From: Opeltia flavorubescens
Lineage: Eukaryota > Ascomycota > Lecanoromycetes > Teloschistales > Teloschistaceae
Direction of reading: 5' to 3'
NCBI GenBank assembly: GCA_000442125.1
Contig: KE546969.1
Span: 1,736,001 to 1,800,000 of the forward strand
DNA length: 64,000 nucleotides
Shown here: piece by piece, positions 10,728 to 21,865 of the stretch
Layout of the letters: every line of letters begins with the position of its first letter
Position numbering within the stretch: the first letter of the stretch is position 1
The notes under the pieces: generated by a model
Database searches by the model: none
The model's input: the letters and a program-made list of their open reading frames with translations, nothing else
Told to the model about the DNA's origin: nothing
Translations under genes and position numbers: made by a program

Positions 10728-12948
10728 ATGAGTGGGTGGAATACTGATGGTTGGTCCACGCATCTCTTCGTCAATGTGAATCTATTTTGACTGCTCGTGT
10801 AGGTGACGCTGGAACTGCGGTAGCTTCTAGCTGGGACGCTGGAGCTTCAAAAGCCCCTGCTTGGGATGATGGAGGAACCGCTGCACCTAGCTGGGATGAT
10901 GGCGCCGGTGCTGCCACTGATGGAAATGCCAACGAGAATGACTTCATGACCGCCAACGACGGAGCCCCAATGGCCAATGGGGAAGCTGACGGCGATGACA
11001 AGACCTGTCGCTTGTAAGTCCTCATCTCTTTGCAAGTGCTCTAACTACACTGCATTCTGCTGATGAGGTTAGTTGTCACGAGCCCGGACATTTCGCGCGC
11101 GAATGCCCCCAGAAGCCAGAAGGATTCGGCAAATGCTTCAATTGCGGTCAAGAAGGGTGAGCTCATCCTTCTTGTTCTCACAGAAGCCGCCGCTAATCTG
11201 ATCTTTCAGTCATTCCAAAGCCGAATGTACTAATGAACGTGTCTTTACGGGCACTTGTCGAGTCTGTTCCAAGGAAGGTCATCAAGCACGTGATTGTCCG
11301 GACAAGCCACCTGTTGTGTGCCGCAACTGCAAGGAAGAAGGCACGCCTTCCAAAACGACATGTGCTTGTTCTTCATCGCTGACACAAAAAAAGGCCACAT
11401 GACGGCTGAGTGCACCAACAACAAAGTCTTCGACAACGCTGACATCGAGACGTTGCCGATCGAGGAAGCCTGGGCGAATGTTATCAAGACTGCCAAACAA
11501 GCTGTCGAGGATCGTGATCTCGATGATTTCCGTGGCGTTAGTACTCTATCCTTTGACACCTGTTTGATCGTTGCTTGATCAAATTCGTTCCTAACCATGA
11601 CACACAGGCAATCAAGGTATATCAGAAGGCCGTCAAGGATGTCACCTATGAAGAAATTGAACGTTCATTCCGTACAAATGGGATTGGTATCTATCTCATT
11701 GCGACTGTGAGCACCTTTCCAACGCAAATGCTTATATCCCAGAATTAACACTCGCTATCTTGTAGGAACCACAGACTGGCGAACTTCTTGATACGCATAC
11801 CCTCGTCAACCTCGCTGGCAAGAGAGACTGCAAGTACAAGCTGGGATACTTTTTCAAGAAGACTCCACGTACTGCCAAAATGGCCGAAGGGTGGCCTTCG
11901 TCTGAAGATGAAAACTTAGCCCGTTTGAAAGACGCTGGAGTACCTTATGAACGTGGTATTCCCAAATGCTTACGCTGCAAGGGTAAGTATCCAAGTCACC
12001 CATCTATTCTTATCATGATCCGCATGCTAATACATGACGTTCTCCAACAGAAATGGGCCATACAGCCAGAGACTGCAAGGAAGAGCGGGTAGGAATCGAG
12101 GAGACAGCTCAGAAGTGCTTCAATTGTGACGAAGAAGGTCACCGTACTCGTGACTGCAAGGCTACTCGTGTCGATCGTTATGCTTGCCGCAATTGCAAGT
12201 CAGTCTATACAATATGCAGTTCTTCGATCTTGGACGAAACTGACGAACAGCAAGGCAATCAGGTCACCAATCCTCTGAGTGCACCGAGCCGCGTTCAGCA
12301 GAAGGTGTCGAATGCAAGAGATGCCAGGAAAGTGCGTTCACCCTCTCCTTACTTTCGAAGGAGATTACCGCATTAACGAAATTTAGTGGGCCACTTCGCG
12401 AAGGACTGTCCTAACAATCCCGGTGGTGGTCAAGCCTGTCGTAACTGCGGGTAAGTACCGAGATGTTCTGTAAAATTTTCTTGGTATACTGACGATATGC
12501 AGAGAGGAAGGTCATAAGGCTAAAGAATGCGAAAAGCCAAAGAACCCAGCCAATTCAACATGCCGAAATTGTGAGCAGGTTGGGCATTTTAGCAAGGATT
12601 GTCCCGAGCCTCGCGATTGGAGCAAGGTGAAGTGTAACACTTGTGGCGAAAGTAAGTCATCACGATTCCTTGCCATAAATGTCCCTGAACTGATACTCCC
12701 TCGAAGTGGGCCATACCGTCCGTCGCTGTCCTCAAGCCAACGCAGCGAAGGAAGCTGAGCCAGACAATGCTGGCGGTTTCGATGATGCCCCTACTGACGC
12801 GAACGCTGGTGGCTGGGGCGACGGTGGAGCAGGTGGTGCTGACGCAGGAGCTGCAGGAGAATCTGGCTGGGCAAATGCTGGAACTGCACCGGATACATCC
12901 AGCGGCTGGGCTACGTCTGCCCCAACAGCAACAGCCGGAGGCTGGTGA
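10728..12948 (+). CDS. Protein with eleven CCHC zinc knuckles (CnjB-like)
   Basis: Twelve exons: 10728-10749, 10803-11013, 11073-11156, 11210-11340, 11394-11536, 11608-11706, 11766-11982, 12051-12198, 12255-12331, 12387-12450, 12503-12651 and 12707-12948, 528 residues. Every join keeps frame and completes a zinc knuckle. The eleven C-x2-C-x4-H-x4-C units begin with CRFCHEPGHFAREC and end with CNTCGEMGHTVRRC. They form an N-terminal group of four, a spacer of about 120 residues (IETLPIEEAWANVIKTAKQ onward), and a C-terminal group of seven. Both termini are Gly/Ala/Trp-Asp rich. Such proteins bind single-stranded nucleic acid, mostly RNA. In fungi they are annotated as zinc-knuckle or CnjB-type factors; the RNA targets are not known. 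Intron 4 has a GC donor (11341). Confidence 0.92.
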
Positions 12949-13577
12949 TTATTATCACCAGCCATTTCACCATTACAATCAGATATTTCAATACTATGGC
13001 CAAAGTTCCACCAACAATGGCACATATTCGGCAAGGGGCTTCGATTTTCAAAAGGGCTTCAATTTGCCAGGTTTTGACACGATGGAGATTCTTCAAGGGG
13101 TAATTTGATGGTACAATGGCCGGCTATGGAGCTTCGATTAGAACAGCAGTCTTAAACAGACATAGGGATTAGGGACAGATATTTCATTAGGTGGAAATAC
13201 TCTAATGAGCTTGTGATCAACTACTCGCTACCATGACCTTGATAAACTGACTTCCGAATGCCTCTCCATCGTTCCCAGTGAGAAACCCCATTGAGCTCCA
13301 TACCGTTCTTGCCTCCTTTTCCTCTTCGCTGAACCTATCTTCCTAAAGATGACGCCTCCACACAGTCATCTATTCGAACACTAAAAGATCACAGCAAAAT
13401 TAATTCGATTATTCCATGCAATTTTCAGAACTCTACTTGGGGGTATCTATCTACAAAAGCATCCATCCATAAAACACCTAAACTTGAATCATACCATGTA
13501 TTATTCCCCCCCCCCCTTCCAAAATACTACCCAAAAACATGCACGCAAAAGCACTCACTTCATTTCTCTCTTCGCAT
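12949..13577. other. convergent 3' region
   Basis: About 630 bp between two convergent genes. It contains an 11-base poly-C run near 13507-13517 and AT-rich sequence suited to polyadenylation. No coding frame or RNA gene recognised. Confidence 0.4.
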
Positions 13578-16031
13578 TCAGCTTTCCCCAGCAGCGCATA
13601 TCCACTCCACTAATACTCCTAGATCTTCACCAATTTCCAACACCCTCTTAATCTTCTCTTTCCTCGCCTCTGCCTGAGTCTTCTCATCCTCCTCCTTCTC
13701 AAGCCCGTCTTCTTTGTTTTGCTCCTCCTCCACTACATCTTGCGGATCCTCTCCAGACTCATCACGACTGATAGAGAAATCTATATCTGTGATTTCGGCG
13801 TTGGGGCCGATGGAGAAGGATAGATCGATGAGATCCTTGCCGCGGGAGAAAGTTAGGGAGATTCGTGGCTGGGGGGGAGACGTGGAGAGGGAGATGTCGA
13901 TTGCACGGGCCTGTTGCGCCGTTGGGGGAGCAGGGAGTGATTCGGAGGAGGAGGAAGAGGGTGTCCATGGATCTGAGTCTGAGTTTGAGTCTGAAGATGA
14001 GGATGAGGCGCTAGATGCTGAGGATAACGACGATGTTGATGATGAAGATCGACGATCAAGTGCAGGATTAGGAGAAGGGGAGGTAGTAGAACTCGAATCG
14101 AAGCAACGGCGTAGGAGACTGCTCAGAAATGCCCATTGCCGCAGGATTGGTAGTAGAGCGATCAGTTGTCTCGGGTGTGAAAAGGGGATTTCCTCCACTG
14201 TTCTTGCGTAGGCTTCTGGTTCGGTGAAAAGCGTGTATTCGTGTCTTCTGCTCCTGCTCTTTTCCTTCTCCTTCTCCTTCTCCTTCTCCTTCTCCTTCTC
14301 CTTCTCCTCTTCATCATCGTTTCCAAGAGGCGTAAGGATCTCTCTCGTCGCTAATCTCTCCGTGCTAGAAAGAGAGGGTGTGCCGTCTGCATTCGGTAAA
14401 AGCAGGGAATCGAATGTGGTTGGCTGGATGGAATCTTGGGATAGAGGCGCGCCGACTGATTCGTAGATATTGAGGGCTGTTTGTAGGGGCACTAGGATCG
14501 GGGGGTTGAGGCAGGCGACGAAGCGGACGTCGGGGGGTTTAGTTTGTGGAGGGAGGGATGTGAGGTCGGTGTCGATGTTCATGGCGTCGAGGGCAGAAGG
14601 GGATGGGGTGATGAGCGTAGGGGGAGGATTTTGCCAGATGTATGGGGATTCAACGTCGCCAGCGGTCGTGAAAGGGTCTTGTAGCTGCTGTTGGGTTGGA
14701 GGGTTCTCTGGTGCTTCGATGACCCAGTCGTCTGATATTCGGATGGATGGGTAGAGTTCTGCGGAGGAAGGTTCGCATTCGATGGTTGCTGAGTATGATG
14801 CTTCTTCCTCTTCGACTGTTGCATCTTCAGGAGAGTTGTCAATATCCATGTCGTCCGCTTTTCTCTTTCGCCCAAAGACATGCCTCCTCTCTATCCAGTA
14901 CTGTAATGCCAGTCCGAGGCGTCCTCCGACATGCATTGTTGGCTTCCCACTTTCTTCACACATCACGTTCATCTCAAGGTCTTCTTGCTTATCGTCCCGC
15001 TGCTTTGCTCTCCTCTTCTTCATCTCAATCTCCCATACCTTCCTCAATGCCCCACCGACACCTTCAACGGCATCAAAGCAACTGATCCCTTCCATCCTTA
15101 ACCGATCCAACCTCGCCAATCTCTCCAAATTCCCCACAAAAGGCTCCAAGCCCACATACCCCCTCTCCTCCTCTTTCCCCTTCAAATCCTTCTTTAAAAT
15201 CTCCGCCCCAACCCCAGCACTCCGACTCCACTCCCCATCCTCCCTCTCCGGAAACCCCAACTGCACACCCCCCACCTCATCCCCCCCATCCCGAAACATA
15301 ACCTCCACCAACACGGAATTTCCCGCAATACTCAACGTCCTGCCCTCCGCTCCAGAGATTTCATCTTCCCAGAGACACTCCAGCCCCACCCTCCTCGCAC
15401 ACCTCTCCACCCCTTCCCGAGAAACATACCCCCACCTCTGTCCTAGTAATCTCACAATAGTCTCCAACCTCATCTTCCGTTCCTCCTCTTGATCCTTAAC
15501 GCTCTGCCCATGTTTCAACAATGACAACCCTCCGTTCACCGAGCTTCCCGTCCCCGCAACACCAATTAAATGCGCAGGTAAAGGCGACACGCCCTCCACA
15601 CCCGGCGTGCCCATCCCCGCAGGTGTCAAACCAGTCTTGAAATTCCCCCCTTCAACAGCTTGCATGAGCATACTATTCAACCCCGCAAACGCACCCAATC
15701 TCCCATTCGAGTCCGGGGAACTAGTATTTGTTCCAGAGCGGGACATGGGTTGTCCTCCCATTGCTGCTGCCGTTGCTGCTCCTCCTGCTCCGCCTGCAAC
15801 AGAAGCGAGTAGGTGATTGAAAGGTGATTTCCCTGCTTTTGTCGTCGAGGAGGAGGCAGGTGAGAAGTGCGCTGGGGAAGGGTGGGAGCGGTGGCCGGCA
15901 CCGGTGGAGTGGGAGGAAGCTGGAGCTGGGGGAGAGGAAGCGGAGAAGGAGGCGGGGGTCATGGCTGATGTGGAAGTTGGAGGACGGGGCGTTGCGGCAG
16001 GTTTGTAGTGTGAGGTGTTCGGGGTTGCCAT
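13578..16031 (-). CDS. MED1: Mediator complex subunit 1 (fungal Med1)
   Basis: Single exon, 817 residues. The N-terminal 165 residues are Ser/Ala/Pro/Gly-rich. The Med1 core (about residues 175-700) has EERKMRLETIVRLLGQRWGYVSREGVERCARRVGLECLWED, then LSIAGNSVLVEVMF, a VGLEPFVGNLERLARLD-like stretch, and GRLGLALQYWIERR further on. Fungal Med1 proteins show this pattern. An acidic Glu-Lys dipeptide run near residue 580 is encoded by a TTCTCC repeat, and a Ser-rich insert follows at about 655-710. The C-terminal beta-strand region (ISLTFSRGKDLIDLSFSIG) closes the domain. Med1 belongs to the Mediator middle module and links activators to RNA polymerase II. Recognition is from pattern and layout, so confidence is high but not absolute. 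Confidence 0.85.
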   Translation of the reverse strand: MATPNTSHYKPAATPRPPTSTSAMTPASFSASSPPAPASSHSTGAGHRSHPSPAHFSPASSSTTKAGKSPFNHLLASVAGGAGGAATAAAMGGQPMSRSGTNTSSPDSNGRLGAFAGLNSMLMQAVEGGNFKTGLTPAGMGTPGVEGVSPLPAHLIGVAGTGSSVNGGLSLLKHGQSVKDQEEERKMRLETIVRLLGQRWGYVSREGVERCARRVGLECLWEDEISGAEGRTLSIAGNSVLVEVMFRDGGDEVGGVQLGFPEREDGEWSRSAGVGAEILKKDLKGKEEERGYVGLEPFVGNLERLARLDRLRMEGISCFDAVEGVGGALRKVWEIEMKKRRAKQRDDKQEDLEMNVMCEESGKPTMHVGGRLGLALQYWIERRHVFGRKRKADDMDIDNSPEDATVEEEEASYSATIECEPSSAELYPSIRISDDWVIEAPENPPTQQQLQDPFTTAGDVESPYIWQNPPPTLITPSPSALDAMNIDTDLTSLPPQTKPPDVRFVACLNPPILVPLQTALNIYESVGAPLSQDSIQPTTFDSLLLPNADGTPSLSSTERLATREILTPLGNDDEEEKEKEKEKEKEKEKEKSRSRRHEYTLFTEPEAYARTVEEIPFSHPRQLIALLPILRQWAFLSSLLRRCFDSSSTTSPSPNPALDRRSSSSTSSLSSASSASSSSSDSNSDSDPWTPSSSSSESLPAPPTAQQARAIDISLSTSPPQPRISLTFSRGKDLIDLSFSIGPNAEITDIDFSISRDESGEDPQDVVEEEQNKEDGLEKEEDEKTQAEARKEKIKRVLEIGEDLGVLVEWICAAGES
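14262..14315. repeat. TTCTCC hexanucleotide microsatellite inside MED1
   Basis: About eight tandem copies of a CT-rich hexamer on the plus strand. In the MED1 frame they encode alternating Glu and Lys. Copy number is likely to vary between strains without breaking the frame, since the unit is six bases. Confidence 0.85.
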
Positions 16032-16430
16032 GGTGGAGGGTTGTGGGTTGGTGGAATTGAGTCAATTATTGCATCTGGCGCGGTAGAATCAGGAGCTGTT
16101 CTCTCGGCATACTCCTCTGTCCAGCGATGAGGATGTATCTCATGCAGAGCTGGTATTATATCATGTGAATATTGTCGAAGAAATGACGTAAGATTAGATT
16201 TATTCGAGAGGAGTTTATCAATTGTTGATGAAGATCATAGCAGGCAGCATATTGATTACAATTTAGAGTAGAAAAGAAGGTAGTGCCAGAATGACCTCCA
16301 CTTAGTACTGAACCACCGTTGGTTTTTCGCCAATGGCATTAATGGTGTAGCAGAAGCAGAATCATGGTATCAATTAAGACTAATCTGATGTTACACAATT
16401 TCAAGCATGATCCAAGACAAGCCGCCGTAA
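16032..16430. other. MED1 upstream / glutamine synthetase downstream region
   Basis: About 400 bp holding the MED1 promoter and the 3' untranslated region of the glutamine synthetase gene (both minus strand). No extra feature recognised. Confidence 0.4.
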
Positions 16431-17997
16431 TTAGCTTTCAGCTTTGCTGAAATCCACACCCTCTTGACCGCCGAAAATCTGTCGAGGAGTCGTCAGCGAC
16501 TGCTTTCGAGTAGGGAGACACTGATAACTTACAGTTTCCATAACAATACCGGTAATGCGGTAGGGACATGCGTTACTCGCAGGTCTTCGGTCCTCTAGAT
16601 AGCCCTTTCCTTCTTTGGCGCATTGACGAGGGATACGAATACTTGCGCCGCGGTTGGCAACTCCGTAGCTGAACTTGTCGATAGAAGCAGTCTCGTGTTC
16701 GCCAGTCATACGTTCCGCATTGCCCTCTCCATAGACAAGGATATGCTCCTCATGTCGCTCCCCAAGTTTCTTGCATGCCTCCTCTATAGCCTTCATGCCG
16801 CCTTCCTTGCGCATCTCTGCGGTCGAGACGTTGGTATGTAGACCTGTGCCGTTCCAGTCACCTTTGATGGGTTTGGGTTCAATTGTGATTTTGGCACCGA
16901 ATTCTTCGGCAACGCGGTAGAGGAGGTAACGAGCTACCCAAAGGTGATCACCCACTGTACACCATGGTCAGCCTCAGCAATATGTTAGGGGCATCTTGCT
17001 AAACCTACGCTCGATGCCCTCGCAGGGGCCGACCTGGAACTCCCATTGAGATGGCATCACTTCGGCATTGATGCCCGAAATCTTGATACCAGCGTACAGG
17101 CAAGCCTTGTAGTGGGCCTCAACAATATCTCTGCAGAAGACTCTGCCGGTGCCAACACCACAGTAGTATGGTCCTTGAGGAGCTGGGTAGCCACCCTTGG
17201 GCCAACCATATGGCCAGCCATCAGGGCCGAGAATGGTGTACTCCTGCTCCAATCCAAACCATGGCTCCTTCTTAGCATTGGCCTCCATCAGCCGCACACA
17301 CTCATGGCGGTAATTGAACTTGTTGGGGGTTCCATCAGGATCCCAGGTCTCGGTCATGACCAGGATGTTATCGCCACCTCGGAAAGGATCGGGGAAGATG
17401 GCGCAGGGGCGGATGTAGACATCGGAGTTGTCGCCTGGAGCTTGGCCGGTTGATGAACCATCGAAGTTCCATTCAGGCAATTCCGTGTAGTCTTTGACCG
17501 GTTTGGAGAGAGTCTGTTGGCAAACGAGATTTATAATTAGCTTGCTGCTGCAATCCGATGCCACGCTCTGGCGACGCCACGAAAACAGATCGCTAGGTGG
17601 AAAGTATGGGAGACTGCATGGGCGAGGGTGGCTCAGGCAGGTTCCCGATAAGCGCTTTGCCAAAAACCCTTGTAGCTTGCCGGGAACGGCAGATGGGTGC
17701 TCCAGCAAAGGCAGTCACCCTTGTAGGAAGATGACAGGATCTGGGATGTACGAACCTTTGTTTTCGTTCTGATACCGTTGGTGCCGTCAATCCAGATGTA
17801 TTCAGCTAGGACTGCTCCCTTCTGGTCAAGTTTCATGTATTTCATGAGCTGGCAAGCTGGGTCAGCTTCCAATTGATTTTCGGGGTGTACGAGGGAAGCT
17901 TACGTTCTCCGTGTTGGAGATGGTGGTTGATTCAGCCTGCGTACTGTGGTCAGCAATGCGAAGCCTGTGCGACCTGGACTGCAACTTCGCTTACCAT
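16431..17997 (-). CDS. GLN1: Glutamine synthetase
   Basis: Catalyses ATP-dependent condensation of glutamate and ammonium to glutamine in the cytosol, the entry point of nitrogen assimilation. Six exons: 17995-17997 (the start codon alone), 17904-17936, 17756-17848, 17009-17513, 16533-16954 and 16431-16478, 367 residues. Hallmarks: beta-grasp region [16 protein letters not shown]; the [20 protein letters not shown] latch; FGLEQEYT with metal-binding glutamates; [19 protein letters not shown]; the [14 protein letters not shown]/glutamate segment; and ASIRIPRQ. The length matches fungal type II enzymes. The ATG-only first exon is a feature often seen in fungal glutamine synthetase genes. A 242-bp intron (17514-17755) is much longer than its neighbours. 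The gene appears intact. GLN1 is the yeast name; filamentous fungi use glnA. Confidence 0.96.
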
Positions 17998-18260
17998 GAT
18001 GAATGCTGTTGAAAGAAGTAATTGAAATAGTGTGGTTGCTAAACCCAAGAGTAGAAGTCGTAAGCTGGGTAGGTGGTAGCTAGTGTAACTGTGTGAATAA
18101 TGGAGAGTTGATTGCAATAGGTAGAGGTAGGTAAGGGTTGTAGGATGTGGTACGGATGGTAGTGAAGATAGGAAGGAACAAAGCTCAAGGGAGGTTCTTG
18201 AGCTTTATAAACGGACCGTTGTCAGCTAAGCGTGGGACAGCTTGACGACGGTCTAAGTTT
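17998..18260 (-). promoter_or_regulatory. Glutamine synthetase promoter with TATA box
   Basis: On the minus strand a TATAAA motif lies at about 18206-18212, roughly 210 bp upstream of the start codon. The intervening leader is G/T-rich on the plus strand, that is C/A-rich on the coding strand, typical for strongly expressed fungal genes. I did not find convincing GATA-factor sites close by. Confidence 0.5.
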
Positions 18261-20479
18261 GCCTGGGGTTCTGGCCTGCACCTGCTTGACCTGCTATTCA
18301 AAGCCCCTACTACCAAAAATACAGCTGGGGTAGCTGATTGGCACAGATTTCACGACTATTTTACGGGATTACGAGTATTTTTGCTTCCTCGTGGATTCCC
18401 CGAAGTACATGTACCTTGCTACATTCACTTGCGGCTGTCACCACGCGGAGACCTGGTACTTCGATGCATCTAATTCGGATCTTGGGTCCAGTGGCTGATT
18501 CCCAATTACCTAAAGCTCTTTCTCACCATCTCCTGGAGTGCCCATAGTTCTGGACGTGGAGCTGTATGCTCAATTGCCGTAGTAAAGAAAAGCCTCATGT
18601 CTTCCTAACAACAAGCTTTCCTGCTTCGACGCCTTCCCCATCCTCACTGACGTAGCTATTTCCTGTCCCCAGACTTTGAATTGTCTTGGACTGCTGCAGG
18701 TGAATACGTCGATCTGACCCTTCACCGCTAGATCTTGCTTTGTTTGTCCCAACTTCATCATCCATCTTCCCCATTGATGGCCAAAGATCGCGAATAGCCC
18801 CACCACTATTTCCGATAACGGATCAGCCACCACCACTATCTCAGATATCTATCCTTTTCAAGAGCCTAGACGTAGCCAGGGTCTCAGATCAGCAACCTCC
18901 AAGTAGTTTGACAACGCAATTTGATATGCAATCTCCTGAAATATCTTCCTTCTCCGTGCAGCATGCTAATTTCTCAGGACAAATCGCTCCAGCGGAAGCT
19001 CCTTAGTTGCTTCCGTCTTGCATTTCTTGGATATTGAGAGCTCCCCACGTCTTCACCCCTGCAAGGCTTTGTAGATCTTGAGTAATAGTGTGGAGTAGCT
19101 TGGTTTCTTATCGCACTTCTCTGATTGGCAGGAAGGCATACGTCTCTTCTAGTCTACGAACCTCGGAAATATTGAAGTACACTACCCCAACATTCTTTTA
19201 GTCGGCTTCCCAGAAGCTACTGGTAGTGATTATATCTATGGCTCAATCTCTGCCGTACTGTACACGATGTTTCATAGATGAAGGAATAGTTACAGAATAA
19301 GCATTCTTATGGCAATAAACTATCAGTGGTTAATGAGGTGATCTCCTGGTGTATGGCGAATGGAAATCGGACAATCTTTTGATTCCTGGCTCGCGGAAGA
19401 CTGGCTCTTTTCCCTCAACCTGGTATGCAACATTTCTGATTCTTTGAACATGTAAGCTCCGAAGTCTAGCTCCTGCTGCTAGTGCCGTTATCACGAACGT
19501 TGCTCCAATGAATGCATCAATTTCCTTCTCCTTCTCTTGCTCTCTCTATGAAGCTTGGCCATGCCTAGGCTGCATCTCCATAGAGACGAGTATTTTATCG
19601 TTGTCCTAGATCACGTGTTTTCGCACGTGGTCTATCCTGCAGCTGTTTGTTTGACGAAAGCGATGAGATGGAGGCTTGGAACAACGTTCATTGCTCGCCA
19701 GGTGCCTCTTCGTAATTGGACAAAAGGCTGTTTGCCTGCAGGTTCTTCGGTGGGTACTGGCAATGTGCTGTTGAAAATCATGGAAGCTAGGGCAGCTTCG
19801 ATAATTGCTGTGAGCATTATCAGCCGGATATCTTCTTGGCAAAGATCTAAGAATCATCGCGCGATACGCATAATATTGTAATATTTGAAGTAGGCAGACC
19901 TTGATAGTAGATCGATCTTCTTTTTGGGCGATTCAAGAGGACTCACGGATGAGTTAGCTGAAATGATAGGTACAAGAACTGATCCTATCAACCGTCATCA
20001 TGATATAATGACGTGCCAGTTGCCATCAGAACAGCTCAATCACGTCCTTTGCCTCATATCCATGGTGGATAGAGCTCGTCATATACCTTCATGGCGAAAA
20101 GGCTAACAAGCGATCTACGTAACAAACACATCAATTGTAGGGCACATCGCGTCAAACGTAACCATACAACAGAATGATTGTTGTAACCAGCAAACAACAC
20201 AGAACAGTTGCATGTAAAGACGTTTTGGACAAGGACAACACAAAAGAAATGTACATATTGAATTGGATCACAAAGCCAACAAAGACTTCAACACAGTAGC
20301 AACTCATTGTCAACAATTTTGCAGAGCACAGAATTTAAGATGAGCTGGCTGAAAACAGAGTGGCCGTTGTATTCCCCTGACACCCAGCATCCGCCTCATA
20401 GACCTTACAGAGCTTTGCTATCCACGGAAGAGGAAGACAGAAAGGAAACGTAGCGACGAAACCCCTTGCAGGATTTAAG
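18261..20479. other. gene-poor region, possible decayed coding sequence
   Basis: About 2.2 kb without a supported gene. On the minus strand 19632-19840 reads as an exon-like segment (residues such as IRLIMLTAIIEAALASMIF and PAGKQPFVQLRRGTWRAMN), but neither a start nor a matching upstream exon could be found. Minus 18570-18836 is open without a known domain. Either could be a fragment of a decayed gene. Confidence 0.3.
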
Positions 20480-20779
20480 ATGTGCCGTCTGACGAACGTA
20501 TATTATACGTGCGGTCATTGGGGCCAGAGGCCGGCCAATGACGGCTGTATCCTCCGGGAGGAACAACGACGCCGAAGCGCATGTTCAAACAGCAGGACGG
20601 AAGGTGTTGTCAGAGACTCCTCAGCATGTAGTCGATGCCAGCGAACCGAGGACCTATACCGACATAGTGAGCGGAGGAGATCTCAGATTTTTGCAGATGC
20701 AGCAGCTCTACGACGACTTAACTGGCGTAGCACAAGACCTTGGGGGACATGTACTCCGTATTATTACTATACGGGGTAG
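20480..20779 (+). CDS. Possible small Cys/His protein (MCxLTxxYYTCGHW type)
   Basis: A 99-residue open frame begins MCRLTNVYYTCGHWGQRP. Short fungal proteins that start with a similar Met-Cys...Tyr-x-Cys-Gly-His motif and carry further CxxC pairs are common and uncharacterised. Here a CSRC pair appears near residue 52. The rest is Arg/Ser-rich and the frame ends soon after. An overlapping frame (20538-20900) is also open, so the true structure may be spliced or the gene may be broken. Function unknown; treat as tentative. Confidence 0.35.
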   Translation: MCRLTNVYYTCGHWGQRPANDGCILREEQRRRSACSNSRTEGVVRDSSACSRCQRTEDLYRHSERRRSQIFADAAALRRLNWRSTRPWGTCTPYYYYTG

Positions 20780-21865
20780 ACTGGTTACTTGTAGAGTTCA
20801 TGAGGCATTGAAGGTTAGCCGCTCCCAACGCGGTCGAGACCTGGGCACACCGATGCGGAATTATATTTGCAGCGGAGTTCCTGTACCCATTTTCTGCTGA
20901 CTTGACCCTGGCGATAACGAACCTATGCATGGATTTGGTAATGGAAGTCTAGAAAGAAAATGAGAAGACAGGGAAGAAAAGGCGAGAAGGTTGTCGTCTG
21001 GCTTGGTGTAATTCAACGTAGGACAAGATGTGATAAAACTAGCTTCCTCTTGATTGACGGTAATTATTCAAGGCAAGCCATTGTTGTTAAACAGGAAGAG
21101 CGAAGATTACCAGGAGAGAGGAGAGATACTGACATTGAAAAGGGAGGCTTCTCACCTCGAATTATGGTTGTGAAAGGCCAGCAAATCCCGTCGCTTTTTC
21201 ACATTATACAATTTTCGTATGTCGCTTACCAGCCGGTATTATGGGTTCGTGGAAGGACAGATGGAATGCAGTAGTCGAAGCTGATACATCTCTCCAGCTC
21301 TCAGCCGTGGCTCTTTCTCAGCTCCGCTAATGACCTCTTTCCTGAACGAGAAGTCCAACTTTCATAGCATGAATAAGAGGCTTCGAGACTATCGTAGCCT
21401 TCCTCCCGCTTGTATTCACGTAAAAATCATCATTTAGCATTTTAGAAATTATTGATGCTTTCGATGCTCTATTCACACTCCCCAAAGAGCTGCACTAACG
21501 GAGCTGGAAAGTCCATCCGACATCCGGTTGGACTGCGTAATGATGATATGATGATTCTATTGTGCGAATCCGTTACCCGACAAAGCACGGGTTTTTAATT
21601 CAAGATTTAATAACCAAGCAGAAAATAAAGTATGTCGGTGAGTCAAACACGTTAGCGCCAGGGTGATGTCACAGGGCAACACGACGGGAAGCTTGGCCAC
21701 TCAGAACATGGCCGTCATTTCCACGCCTTGCCGAGCTCTCCGTCACCTGGACAGCAAAACGTCAGGAAGTTCCTCCGCTCCCAAATTTTCCTTTTAATAC
21801 TACCAAGAACAATTTTAATACTCTTATCATACTACACATCCTCACTTTTGAGTCTATCCACAAGT
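20780..21865. other. upstream region of NCE102-like gene
   Basis: About 1.1 kb with no supported gene. The segment just before the NCE102-like start (21760-21865) is C/T and A/T-rich as expected for a fungal leader. No RNA gene or repeat recognised. Confidence 0.4.

Noticed and set aside
13714-15492. Several long plus frames (165, 236 codons) over MED1
   Set aside because: Antisense shadows of a high-GC, low-complexity coding region; MED1 on the minus strand explains them.
17514-17755. Long glutamine synthetase intron as snoRNA or regulatory RNA host
   Set aside because: No convincing box C/D, H/ACA or conserved element seen.
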